Origin: Dolichospermum sp. UHCC 0259
GTDB taxonomy: Bacteria > Cyanobacteriota > Cyanobacteriia > Cyanobacteriales > Nostocaceae
Length of the DNA: 64,000 bases
NCBI RefSeq assembly: GCF_009711935.1
Contig: NZ_VIKX01000187.1
Location: forward strand, 58,402-122,401
Direction: 5' to 3'
Positions within the stretch are counted from its first letter, which is position 1. The number at the start of each line of letters is the position of its first letter. Positions 36,596 to 45,204 of this stretch are shown here, piece by piece. The translations under genes were made by a program, and so were the position numbers. Below the pieces are notes generated by a model, which saw nothing but the letters and a program-made list of their open reading frames with translations, was not told the DNA's origin and did no database searches.

Positions 36596-38611
36596 ATGGT
36601 TTCTACTCCTATAACTTTCTCCGATATTCAAAATCATTGGTCTCAACCATTTATAGAAGCTTTAGCAGCACGACGGATTATTAGTGGGTATCCTGATGGA
36701 ACTTGTCGCCCTAATAACCCTGTGACTCGCGCTGAATTTGCGGCCATTATCGCTTCAGTTTTTCCCCAACCAGTTAAACGTGCATATCTGCCTTTTGTAG
36801 ATGTTCCGCAGACCCATTGGGCGATAAATGCGATTAAAAAAGTTTATGAAAGTGGATTTTTAACAGGTTATCCAAACAAACGTTTCGGCACAGATGAAGG
36901 TATTGCTAGAGGTGATGCTTTAGTCGCAATGGTTAATGGTTTGGGAATTGCTGGGAAAGTTGACCTGGATTTAGTAAGTAAACTGGCAGAAATTTATCAA
37001 GATGGATCTTTGATTCCTTACTATGGAATTAATCAAATAGCTTTAGCGACTCGACTCGCTTGGGTAGTAAGTTATCCCAACGTCAAAATCCTTAATTATA
37101 AAACAGCCGCTACTCGTGCCGAAGTGGCAGTTATGGTTTATCAAGCTTTAGTATATTTAGGAAAAGCTGAAAAAATCCCTTCTAATTATATTGTTGTTCC
37201 CCCAGCCATACCGAAACCGATAACCTCCAATACTGTCAAGGTAAATCATCGGCGAGAATTTCGGGGCGCTTGGGTTGCGACTGTGTGGAATAGTGATTGG
37301 CCTTCTCAACCAGGACTGGCTGTGGAACAGCAAAAAGCGGAATTAGTGGCGATTATTAAACAGTTACAATCTTTGAATTTCAATGCTTTAGTTTTGCAGG
37401 TCAGACCAGAAGGTGATGCTTTATATGCTTCTGAGTTAGAACCTTGGAGTGCTTGGATTACAGGAACTCAGGGAAAAGCACCATCACCATTTTATGATCC
37501 TTTGGAATTTGCGATCGCCGAATGTCATAAACGCAATATTGAACTACACGCTTGGTTCAATCCTTACCGCGCTAGAGCTAATAGTAAAATTTTCCCAGTA
37601 CGTCCTCACATCGCAGTTACAAATCCCGAAGTAGTTTATCAATGGGGTACTCAACTATGGATGGACCCCGGTGCAAAAATAGTTCAAGACAGAGCATACA
37701 ATGTCATTATTGATGTTGTTCGCCGTTATGATTTAGATGCAATTCATTTAGATGATTATTTTTATCCCTATCCCATATCCGGTAAATCTTTTCCCGATGA
37801 TAAAACCTACGCCGCATATAAAGCCAGTGGCGGTAAACTGAGTTTAGAAGATTGGCGACGGGAAAACGTTAATCAAATGGTATTGCGACTTTCCCAAGGA
37901 ATTAAAGCCACCAAACCTCATGTCAAATTTGGGATTAGTCCCTTTGGCATTTATCGTTCTGGAGAACCTGCGGGAATTGTCGGTTTAGATGCCTATAATG
38001 TCCTCTATGCAGATTCTAAAAAATGGTTACAGCAAGGCTGGATAGATTATATTGCTCCTCAACTCTACTGGCGGACTGACCAAACCAAACAAGGTTATCA
38101 AACTTTGCTGAAATGGTGGACGGAAATTAATACCAAACAGCGTCACGTCTATGCAGGTAACAATCTCGGACAACTAAATGGTAAAGAATGGAAAAATAGT
38201 GAAATTGCCAAGCAAATTCAGATTTCTCGGAATTTGGCAGGTAGTTTATCTTTGGGTAATATCTTTTTCAGCATGACTGGTATTCAGGAAAATCGTCAAG
38301 GCATTGCTGACCAATTTAAAACTGATTATCCCACACCTGCACTAATTCCCACTATGTCATGGCAAAGTTCCATCACGCCACCACCTCCCAAAAATCTCAA
38401 GTTTATAGATGGAAAGTTAAATTGGGAAGCAGGAGATAATCGCCCTGTGCGTTCTTGGACTCTGTATTTGCAAAATAGTAATAATTGGGTAATTCAACGC
38501 ATTTTATCTGCTGGTACGACCTTTGCGACAGTCTCACCCGGAACTTATGCGGTATGTGCTGTGGATAGATTAGGAAATGAAAGTGAAGGTGTAACTATTA
38601 CTGTAATTTGA
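36596..38611 (+). CDS. SLH-domain protein with GHL10 glycosidase-like domain
   Basis: The 671 residues start with SLH domains (ISGYPDGTCRPNNPVTRAEFAAII, FLTGYPNKRFGTDEGIARGDALVAM and a third, less typical one) to about residue 185. A family-10-like glycosyl hydrolase (GHL10/DUF187) domain follows, with EFRGAWVATVWNSDWPS, LVLQVRPEGDALY, LHAWFNPYRA and AIHLDDYFYPYP. Family members are tied to cell-wall or S-layer polysaccharides. No classical signal peptide is visible before the first SLH domain, so export is unclear or a start further upstream is missing. Confidence 0.88.
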   Translation: MVSTPITFSDIQNHWSQPFIEALAARRIISGYPDGTCRPNNPVTRAEFAAIIASVFPQPVKRAYLPFVDVPQTHWAINAIKKVYESGFLTGYPNKRFGTDEGIARGDALVAMVNGLGIAGKVDLDLVSKLAEIYQDGSLIPYYGINQIALATRLAWVVSYPNVKILNYKTAATRAEVAVMVYQALVYLGKAEKIPSNYIVVPPAIPKPITSNTVKVNHRREFRGAWVATVWNSDWPSQPGLAVEQQKAELVAIIKQLQSLNFNALVLQVRPEGDALYASELEPWSAWITGTQGKAPSPFYDPLEFAIAECHKRNIELHAWFNPYRARANSKIFPVRPHIAVTNPEVVYQWGTQLWMDPGAKIVQDRAYNVIIDVVRRYDLDAIHLDDYFYPYPISGKSFPDDKTYAAYKASGGKLSLEDWRRENVNQMVLRLSQGIKATKPHVKFGISPFGIYRSGEPAGIVGLDAYNVLYADSKKWLQQGWIDYIAPQLYWRTDQTKQGYQTLLKWWTEINTKQRHVYAGNNLGQLNGKEWKNSEIAKQIQISRNLAGSLSLGNIFFSMTGIQENRQGIADQFKTDYPTPALIPTMSWQSSITPPPPKNLKFIDGKLNWEAGDNRPVRSWTLYLQNSNNWVIQRILSAGTTFATVSPGTYAVCAVDRLGNESEGVTITVI

Positions 38612-38615
38612 CATT

Positions 38616-39179
38616 TTACAATTGCAATTCAAATCCTGGTAAAACCTCTTCTCCAGAAAGCAATACAGGAAATTGGAGAATTTCTACAGGTTTTCCTAGT
38701 CGGTAAATTTCCACTTGTTTGTCTTGGGGATTTATTAACCAACCCAAACGCAAACCATTATCTATATATTCGGTGCATTTTTCTTGCAGGGTTTTTAATC
38801 TGTCTGTTTTTGATCTGAGTTCAATAATAAAATCTGGTGTAAGTGGGGGAAATTTTTCCCGTTCTTCTTCTGTCAATGCTTCCCAGCGGTCTAATTTTAT
38901 CCAAGCAACATCAGGTGAACGTTTTGCACCATTGGGAAGTCGGAAAATGGTTGAGGAACTAAATACTATTCCTAATTTGCTTTGGTAATTCCAATTACCT
39001 ACTTTAATAATTAAATCAGCTTCACTACGGCCGCTTTCTCCTCCAACTGGTGGCACAATAATTAATTCTCCTTGTGCATTTAGTTCCAAGCTTACATCTT
39101 TATTCGCCATACAGAGTTGATAAAACTGCTCATCTGTCAGGCAAATAACTGGATCTAAGTTTAAGGTAACTGTATTCAT
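38616..39179 (-). CDS. Uma2 family (DUF820) putative endonuclease, short form
   Basis: The 187-residue protein is the standard-length Uma2 type: PVGGESGRSEADLIIKVGNW, KRSPDVAWIKLDRWEAL, FPPLTPDFIIELRSKTDRLKTL and GWLINPQDKQVEIYRLG. It keeps the acidic PD...E-rich core of the restriction-endonuclease fold. It converges with the SLH gene, only four bases beyond that stop. The function of this widely expanded cyanobacterial family is not known. Confidence 0.88.
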   Translation of the reverse strand: MNTVTLNLDPVICLTDEQFYQLCMANKDVSLELNAQGELIIVPPVGGESGRSEADLIIKVGNWNYQSKLGIVFSSSTIFRLPNGAKRSPDVAWIKLDRWEALTEEEREKFPPLTPDFIIELRSKTDRLKTLQEKCTEYIDNGLRLGWLINPQDKQVEIYRLGKPVEILQFPVLLSGEEVLPGFELQL

Positions 39180-39230
39180 AGCAGATGATTAGTATAATTG
39201 TTCTGGTTTAAATTTTTCAGAATCAGTCGG

Positions 39231-39992
39231 TTATCCTTCTTCATTATCACCAAAATCAGGTTCAACACCAAGAGCGCGTAATTGTGCTGCTAATCTTTCT
39301 GCACGTCTTCTTTCTCGCTCCCCTTGTTTTCTTTCCCGTTCTTCTGGTGTGAGAACCCAGTTACCTGAAGCATCATACCAGCGTAACCACTGCCGTTCAA
39401 TTCCTTCATAGACACCTTGCCACAGTCCCAAACCTAATTCAATATCATTTAACCACACACGCGGTTGATTGACTTCCAATTCAGCATAACTACTTCCCTG
39501 TAACTGAAATGCTCTTAACTGGTCAGTGTAACGGTCAAAAACTAGATAATAGGGTACTCTTAAAACTCGTTCGTAAACTTCCCACTTAGTTGGAGGTTGA
39601 CTAGCATCTCGTAGGGTTCTCCCTAAATCTTCTTTTTCTGTTCCTGGTGAAATAAATTCTACCACTACAAAAGGATTAACGCCTTCTTGCCAAACCACAT
39701 AACTGAGGCGCAATTCTTTTTGTGCATACAACCTGGGGACATCAACGACAGCAAACCAGTCAGGGCGTTTATACCATAATGGATGATGAACATCGTAGTA
39801 AAGATTTAAGTCTGTGGCGATAAATACCTGATTTTCCGGGAACTTTGATGGACAAAAGGTTTCCCGTAATAACTGGGGTTGTAAAAGATGAAATTCGTCT
39901 GGCAAACCAGGTTCCTCTGGATCTTCGCTAGGTAAATCATACATTGTCGGTAGGAATTCCTTAGCAGAACGCGGTGGGTCTGTTTGATACAT
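39231..39992 (-). CDS. Uma2 family (DUF820) putative endonuclease, long form
   Basis: The 253-residue protein closely resembles the Uma2 protein at 31365: same start MYQTDPPRSAKEFLPTMYDL, same FVVVEFISPGTEKEDLG core and the same WYDASGNWVLTPEERERKQ tail. A duplication within the locus explains the pair. Catalytic Asp and Glu positions are present. It sits 51 bases upstream of the short Uma2 gene on the same strand, so the two may be co-transcribed. Confidence 0.88.
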   Translation of the reverse strand: MYQTDPPRSAKEFLPTMYDLPSEDPEEPGLPDEFHLLQPQLLRETFCPSKFPENQVFIATDLNLYYDVHHPLWYKRPDWFAVVDVPRLYAQKELRLSYVVWQEGVNPFVVVEFISPGTEKEDLGRTLRDASQPPTKWEVYERVLRVPYYLVFDRYTDQLRAFQLQGSSYAELEVNQPRVWLNDIELGLGLWQGVYEGIERQWLRWYDASGNWVLTPEERERKQGERERRRAERLAAQLRALGVEPDFGDNEEG

Positions 39993-40045
39993 AACGGCTG
40001 CAAAAAAGAAATGTCAACTTCACTATCAATACCTTGTCCATTTTC

Positions 40046-40114
40046 TGTAGGTTGGGTTAAGCGACAGCGCAACCCAACCAATGCGTTGGGTTTCATGCTT
40101 CAACCCAACCTACA
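40046..40114. repeat. TGTAGGTTGGGTT palindromic repeat
   Basis: The ends TGTAGGTTGGGTT and AACCCAACCTACA are perfect inverted repeats, with further AACCCAACC/GTTGGGTT inside. A larger copy is at 54942-55050 and a half copy near 4037-4072. Confidence 0.75.
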
Positions 40115-40212
40115 AATCTTGTTTAGAAAAAATTTTAGTGCATCATAATTTGGCACATCGAATAAAAAAATTACCTGTTCAATTTTGATTAATTTAAGCT
40201 ATACTATTCAGT

Positions 40213-40240
40213 AGTGTAAATTCATATCTATATTTACACT
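40213..40240. promoter_or_regulatory. Operator-like inverted repeat before small peptide gene
   Basis: AGTGTAAAT and ATTTACACT, separated by 10 bases, form a dyad in AT-rich DNA about 65 bases upstream of the start codon. It could bind a dimeric regulator; no regulator is identified. Confidence 0.4.
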
Positions 40241-40304
40241 GAACACCTCAAGCAACTATAATGTTGAATGAGGTGAAATTAAATATAAAAAGGAGCAACA
40301 TCAG

Positions 40305-40448
40305 ATGTCTTACGTTTTATGTGTTGTTCTGGCTTTGCTTTCTCTGGCTTTTATCTCCAGCAAGACTGCCGAAATTGCAAATTCAGGCGTTTTAATGTTC
40401 CGTTCAATTGAGCAGATATTAGAGCGATGGATTAATCGCAATAACTAA
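40305..40448 (+). CDS. Small membrane peptide, 47 residues
   Basis: The ORF is short but well framed. AAAAAGGAGCAACATCAG gives a strong ribosome-binding site, and a stop at 40448 is followed 52 bases later by a good terminator, so this is a complete transcription unit. The peptide begins MSYVLCVVLALLSLAFIS, a single hydrophobic segment, followed by an amphipathic half (SIEQILERWINRNN). I do not recognise a family. It could be a small membrane regulator; PatS-type RGSGR is not present. Confidence 0.7.
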   Translation: MSYVLCVVLALLSLAFISSKTAEIANSGVLMFRSIEQILERWINRNN

Positions 40449-40500
40449 GAAGTACGTTTAAGTAGGTGCTACTACTACTCGTACGTTCCGTAACAGAAAC

Positions 40501-40531
40501 GGGTGGACTCACCGGAGTCTGCCCTTTTTTT
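40501..40531 (+). terminator. Rho-independent terminator of the small peptide gene
   Basis: GGGTGGACTC, a four-base loop, GAGTCTGCCC (two G-U pairs), then seven T. Confidence 0.85.
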
Positions 40532-40613
40532 ATTGACATATTTAACATGATACACACTCTCCCTATCGTCGTCAAGTCTTACAGGAGTTTTTAGATTATC
40601 GTAACGAGTTTTT

Positions 40614-40755
40614 CTCGTTCCTAGTCAGAGACTAGGAATGCAGTTGATGAGGCTCTGCCTCAAGTACCAGCACAAAATCGGGTAAAATGGCTTTTATTCT
40701 GGGATTGGAGGCAGAGCCTCCTGGTAGGCATTCCCAGCCGGAGTCTGAGAACGAG
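40614..40755. repeat. CTCGTTCC palindromic repeat, copy 2
   Basis: Ends CTCGTTCC / GAGAACGAG with two internal GAGGC(T)CTGCCTC-type palindromes; a longer relative of the element at 27609-27713. Confidence 0.7.
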
Positions 40756-40883
40756 GGATATATTTTTTATTTTCTTAAATATCGTATTCATATCACCTTT
40801 GTCCAAACTCCAAAAATGTGATGCTTGGGGGGAGGGAAGCGATCGCTTGTAAATGGTAAACTCTAAAAGTGCGCTTAAAAATT

Positions 40884-41831
40884 CTATAAACTGATTAACC
40901 AGTGACAGATCGAATCAACTTGAGTATCATTTGTCATATTAGCAGCATTGCTCAATTTACCAGATTCTAAATCATTCCATATTTCCTCAGCCATACGTTT
41001 TTCAATAGCTGCACCAATGAAAAATGTATGTGGTGACAAATCAATTTGAGAAAATGCCTTCCATATTCGAGATAAAGCAGTTCTCGCTGTTTTCCAATGT
41101 TCATCAGCACCAGCAGGATCAATTCCTCCTTTTAATTCCCCCAGTGCAATATAAAGATTGGAAATTTTATAAGTTGCTGGAGAAATTTCTTGATAACCAC
41201 AGTTGAAAAGACAAACATCAATATTACTTTTCACTAAAGGAACTGTCAGATTATAAATTATTGTTCTATTTTTATTGCCAATAGACCAACTTAAACCCTT
41301 CACATATAAATCTATTCCTGCATCTTCTTCTGTCATCGGAATCCATGTTTTAGTTGTAGAATGTAACCAATAATAACGAATATTAGCAAGTGCAAGATTA
41401 GCCAAAATTGCGCGAGTTAATTTACGCTGTGCTAACACTCCACCTACATTTCTCATTGAACCACCTAGGGTATCTCCTCTTGTTAGCAAAAATCTATAAA
41501 CTAATTCTTCTACAAAATCTGAACCTGCTGGTTCTAAAAACTCTTTAATTAACCCTTGAATAGCTTGTATTTTATCCTGTGGCTGTAAATAACCTGCGGC
41601 TTTATCAGAAACTCCAGATGCAGCTAATAAAGCAGGTTGTATTTCTATCAGATTCATTAAATCAGCAGGATTATTAACTTGAGAAGCAATAGTTTTTAAT
41701 ACTCTTGCTTGATCAATAAATGGTGTAGCCCGACGGTTTCTTTCAATCGATAAAGCAACAAAACCAGCCCTAGTTTTTTCATAAGTTGTTACTAAATCAA
41801 GACCTGTATTTAAATGATTTTTATATGCCAA
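40884..41831 (-). CDS. avaIR: Type II restriction endonuclease, AvaI/BsoBI family
   Basis: The 315-residue protein strongly resembles BsoBI/AvaI, which cut CYCGRG. The catalytic set of BsoBI is matched by Asp205 (NIDVCLF), Glu232 and Lys234 ([13 protein letters not shown]) and His245 (DEHWKTA). The whole length, including STPF-like and DTLGGSMRN segments, follows the family. It lies directly downstream of the methyltransferase gene on the same strand, as expected for a protective pair. The recognition site is inferred from the family. Confidence 0.93.
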   Translation of the reverse strand: MAYKNHLNTGLDLVTTYEKTRAGFVALSIERNRRATPFIDQARVLKTIASQVNNPADLMNLIEIQPALLAASGVSDKAAGYLQPQDKIQAIQGLIKEFLEPAGSDFVEELVYRFLLTRGDTLGGSMRNVGGVLAQRKLTRAILANLALANIRYYWLHSTTKTWIPMTEEDAGIDLYVKGLSWSIGNKNRTIIYNLTVPLVKSNIDVCLFNCGYQEISPATYKISNLYIALGELKGGIDPAGADEHWKTARTALSRIWKAFSQIDLSPHTFFIGAAIEKRMAEEIWNDLESGKLSNAANMTNDTQVDSICHWLISL

Positions 41832-41856
41832 TTTTAGTTACCTTAATTTGATTAAA

Positions 41857-43287
41857 TTAAACTTTTCTCCAAACATAAACGCATTTTCTCAGTGCATCAC
41901 GTCCATGTATTCCCATTTGTTGGCTACTATTACCTTTAGTATTAGGTAAAACTAAAATATTTTCTACTTTAAATCCCAGATACTCAGCTATATTCGATAA
42001 AATCATATCCACTGAAATACTCACACCAGCATAACGCACATTATCATTAATCATAAACATCAGCCCTTGTGGTTTCATGACTCGATAACATTCATAAATT
42101 ATGCAGGCCATTTCATAAAAATAACCTTTTACCATTCTCGGAATACCATTATTATTTAATTGTTTTTGTAATTTTTGTTCTTCCAAATATTGCAAAATGG
42201 CTTGGAGTAATTTTTGCTGATCTGTAGCCAAAATAGCATTTGACCATTGAGAATTAATTGCTAATAAATCTTTCGGTCTATTCTCAACTGTACAGCTTAA
42301 CATTTGTTGTCTAAGATTAACTATTTCCTCTTGTCCTACTCCTAACAAAGCAAGTTCTAAAGCATAAGTTCTAGTGTAATCATAACGGTTACAATAAGGA
42401 GGAGAAGTAAGAATTACATCATAATAAGAATTTGGCAATTGTGGCATTATATCTAAGCTAGAACCTGTAAACAAACGAATCCCACCTTGTTTAGTTTTAC
42501 TGGGAAAAAGTTCACCTTGTTGACTCCCAATTTGAATATCTGCTAAAATTTCCGTAATTTTAAGACTAATTGCCTGTTTAAAGCTGAGAATTTTTCCTTT
42601 ATTAAAAGGTATATTACCTTGTTGACGACTAGAACGATAATCCCAACGTAAATATTGCCCATCTTTGCGAGTGTAACTAATTGCTTCTAAAACACATAAT
42701 AGTGCAAATTGTAATACTTGCTTGATTCTACAATTTTCATCTTGGTAAGCACCGATATATTTTTGAATTTCGTTTAATGTCTCTTGAGGATATGCACCTG
42801 TCGTAATTTTTATTTCTTGAATAGTTTGTTTAGTTTTTGATTTCTCCCAAGGACAATTTTTAGACCAATATAAAATTTTTGTGAAATCATCTGCTGTAAA
42901 TTCTTGTTCTAAGATAAGCCTAGTATTTATAATTTCTTTTCCAATAGATAGTAATTCAATTCCATCAGCATTTAATCCTATATTACTAGCTGCAAATAAA
43001 GTTGTTCCACTACCAGCAAAAGGGTCTAATATTTCGCCAGATTCGATTATATATTTATCTAGTAAATATTCTACTAATGAAGCAGAAAAAGCTTCTTTAT
43101 ATTTGTACCATCGATAAATAGGTTTAAGTTTATTAGCCTGGAAACTAACAATCTTGCGGTTGAGAACATCTTCTATGCAAAATTTATTAGCAAAGTTCTG
43201 GTATAGTTGGGTGTTAAGATGTTCAATTTCAATATTTTGTGTTTGATGATTTGGTGTTTGAGGTTCTAATTGTTGAAAATCAAGCAT
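41857..43287 (-). CDS. avaIM: DNA N4-cytosine methyltransferase, M.AvaI-like
   Basis: The 476-residue enzyme has AdoMet-binding DPFAGSGTT (residues 88-96) before the catalytic SPPY (residues 295-298). SPPY is the motif of N4-cytosine and some N6-adenine methyltransferases, and cytosine N4 fits the AvaI pairing. It is followed after 25 bases by the endonuclease gene, so the methylase is probably translated first. A large spacer between the two motifs carries target recognition. Confidence 0.9.
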   Translation of the reverse strand: MLDFQQLEPQTPNHQTQNIEIEHLNTQLYQNFANKFCIEDVLNRKIVSFQANKLKPIYRWYKYKEAFSASLVEYLLDKYIIESGEILDPFAGSGTTLFAASNIGLNADGIELLSIGKEIINTRLILEQEFTADDFTKILYWSKNCPWEKSKTKQTIQEIKITTGAYPQETLNEIQKYIGAYQDENCRIKQVLQFALLCVLEAISYTRKDGQYLRWDYRSSRQQGNIPFNKGKILSFKQAISLKITEILADIQIGSQQGELFPSKTKQGGIRLFTGSSLDIMPQLPNSYYDVILTSPPYCNRYDYTRTYALELALLGVGQEEIVNLRQQMLSCTVENRPKDLLAINSQWSNAILATDQQKLLQAILQYLEEQKLQKQLNNNGIPRMVKGYFYEMACIIYECYRVMKPQGLMFMINDNVRYAGVSISVDMILSNIAEYLGFKVENILVLPNTKGNSSQQMGIHGRDALRKCVYVWRKV

Positions 43288-43388
43288 TATTTAAAGTGAT
43301 TAAAAATATTGGCAGACGTTTTTTTTTACATCATAGCGTAAAAAAATTACCCCTCTATCTAATCCTAGAGGGGCTAAGACGTAAGGAG

Positions 43389-45095
43389 TTAATAATAACT
43401 CGCCGATTTGCGATAATGTACGGCTGTGACAGCATCTTGATTTAAGACTTTACCATCATCAACAGTGGCATAAACCAACCAATGATCACCAGCTTCCATC
43501 CGGCTTTGGACAGAACATTCCAGATACGCTAAAGCACCATTGAGAATAATTCCGCCATTATTGGCTTCTTGAATGTCCAAACCGGCAAATCTATCTTGTC
43601 CGGGGGCGTAAACTTTCATAAATTGCTTACGGATTTCCTTCCCTTCCGCCAAGATATTGACTACAAATTTGTTATTTGTGTAAGTCATAGTTTCCATAGC
43701 CCGTTCTTTAGCTACTGCAATAGTTAAACCAGGAGGATTAAAACTGGCTTGTGTCACCCAAGAGGCTAACATTCCCGTTTTTACTTCTCCTTGAATCGCT
43801 GTAACTACACACAAAGAACCAACAATCCGCCCTACTGCTTGTTCGACATTAGTAGCGGGTTGTCTAGCTACAACTGATTTTTTCGCGGCGCGTTTCAATG
43901 CTTGGGCGAAATCAGTTCCCGCTTCTTCGCAGGTTTGTAAAGTGACTTCATTGGGTTTGAATTTAACGCGAATAGTGTCAAAACCAAATCTGTATCCCGC
44001 GTCTTTGAGTTTGCTTTCAATTAAATCAACGGCTTCTCCACTCCAACCAAAAGAACCAAACACACCAGCTAATTGATTGTTAGTAGCAGTAGAGAGGACA
44101 ATTCCTAAAGCTGTTTGTACTGGTGTGGGTGCGTGTCCTCCTAATGTGGGTGAACCTATGACGAAACCGGCGGATTTTTCAATTGCGGCTTTGATTTCTT
44201 CGGGTTCGGTAAATTCGCAGTTGATAGATTCGACACTGACACCAGCTTTGGTGATGCCGCGAGCGATCGCCTGTGCTAAAGTTGCAGTATTGCCATAGGC
44301 AGAAGCATAAATCAAAGCCACCGTCATATCAGCGGAAGTTTGCTGTTTAGTCCATTCCCGATAGCCTTTGGTAATATCAATTAAACCATAGCGGACTATT
44401 GGACCATGACCAGTAGCGTACATTCGCATCGGCAAATCTGCTAATTTTTCTAAAGCTGTTTCGATTTGTCTGGCGTGAGGTGCCATTAAACAGTCAAAAT
44501 AATAGCGTCTATCTTCGTTAAATACTTCCCAACCTTCATCAAAAACTTGATCTGAGCAAATATGCGCTCCAAATAATTTATCAGAAAACAAGATTTCCGT
44601 TTGTGGGTCCCATGTACAAAGTTCGTCAGCGTAACGGGGGTTAGGTGTGGGAATAAATTGTAAATGATGTCCTTTTCCTAAATCTAGGGTATCTTCTCCC
44701 CGCATGACCAAAATTTGTAAATCGTCTTTTTCCAATGCAGCGCGGAGATTTATCGCCCCTGGATTAGAACAAACAAAGGTAATTTGGGGGGCAATTTCTA
44801 GTAAAGCTTTTAATGTTGCGGCGCGGTTGGGGTTAACGTGACCAAGAATCACATAATCGAGTTTTTTGACATCAAACCGCTGTTGTAAGGCTTGGAGGTA
44901 AATTTCGGTAAAAGTTTCGCCAGGGGGGTCAAGCAGGGCATTTTTATCGCCTTGGATGAGATAAGAGTTAGCCGTTGTACCCTTGGCTAAAGCATATTCA
45001 ATTTCAAATCTTAATCTAGCCCAACTGCGCGATCGCAATACTATGGTATCTGTACCAATGGGCAATATTTGTACGTCACGGGGTTTAGTAGTCAT
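43389..45095 (-). CDS. flv1: Flavodiiron protein, Flv1 type
   Basis: Cyanobacterial A-type flavodiiron proteins reduce O2 to water with electrons from NADPH or ferredoxin. The 568 residues hold a beta-lactamase-like domain, a flavodoxin domain (TVALIYASAYGNTATLAQAIA) and a flavin reductase domain (from about residue 425). The diiron ligand motif is altered: GHVNPNRAA (His86, Asn88, Asn90, Arg91) replaces HxExDH, which marks the Flv1/Flv2 type, the partner in the heterodimer. It is the gene immediately downstream of the Flv3-type gene. Confidence 0.9.
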   Translation of the reverse strand: MTTKPRDVQILPIGTDTIVLRSRSWARLRFEIEYALAKGTTANSYLIQGDKNALLDPPGETFTEIYLQALQQRFDVKKLDYVILGHVNPNRAATLKALLEIAPQITFVCSNPGAINLRAALEKDDLQILVMRGEDTLDLGKGHHLQFIPTPNPRYADELCTWDPQTEILFSDKLFGAHICSDQVFDEGWEVFNEDRRYYFDCLMAPHARQIETALEKLADLPMRMYATGHGPIVRYGLIDITKGYREWTKQQTSADMTVALIYASAYGNTATLAQAIARGITKAGVSVESINCEFTEPEEIKAAIEKSAGFVIGSPTLGGHAPTPVQTALGIVLSTATNNQLAGVFGSFGWSGEAVDLIESKLKDAGYRFGFDTIRVKFKPNEVTLQTCEEAGTDFAQALKRAAKKSVVARQPATNVEQAVGRIVGSLCVVTAIQGEVKTGMLASWVTQASFNPPGLTIAVAKERAMETMTYTNNKFVVNILAEGKEIRKQFMKVYAPGQDRFAGLDIQEANNGGIILNGALAYLECSVQSRMEAGDHWLVYATVDDGKVLNQDAVTAVHYRKSASYY

Positions 45096-45204
45096 TGGTC
45101 AGTTGTTAGTTGTCAGTTGTCAGTTGTCAGTTGTCAGTTGTTCGTTGTCCGTTGTCCAGAATTTTATTTTCTATTCCCTATTCCCTATTCCCTATTCCCT
45201 CTTT
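45096..45204. repeat. STRR arrays between flv3 and flv1
   Basis: CAGTTGT heptamers followed by TTCCCTA heptamers fill nearly the whole 109-base spacer. Confidence 0.85.

Larger units (their letters stand above)
39993..40304. other. Spacer with palindrome and upstream region of small peptide gene
   Basis: Contains the AACCCAACC palindrome at 40046-40114 and the operator-like inverted repeat at 40213-40240. No other gene is seen. Confidence 0.6.
40449..40883. other. Spacer with terminator and palindromic repeat
   Basis: Holds the terminator at 40501-40531 and the repeat at 40614-40755; the rest is AT-rich with one HIP1-like site near 40840. No gene is seen. Confidence 0.6.

Noticed and set aside
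40305-40448. PatS or HetN type peptide
   Set aside because: No RGSGR pentapeptide; only the small size and membrane segment are shared.
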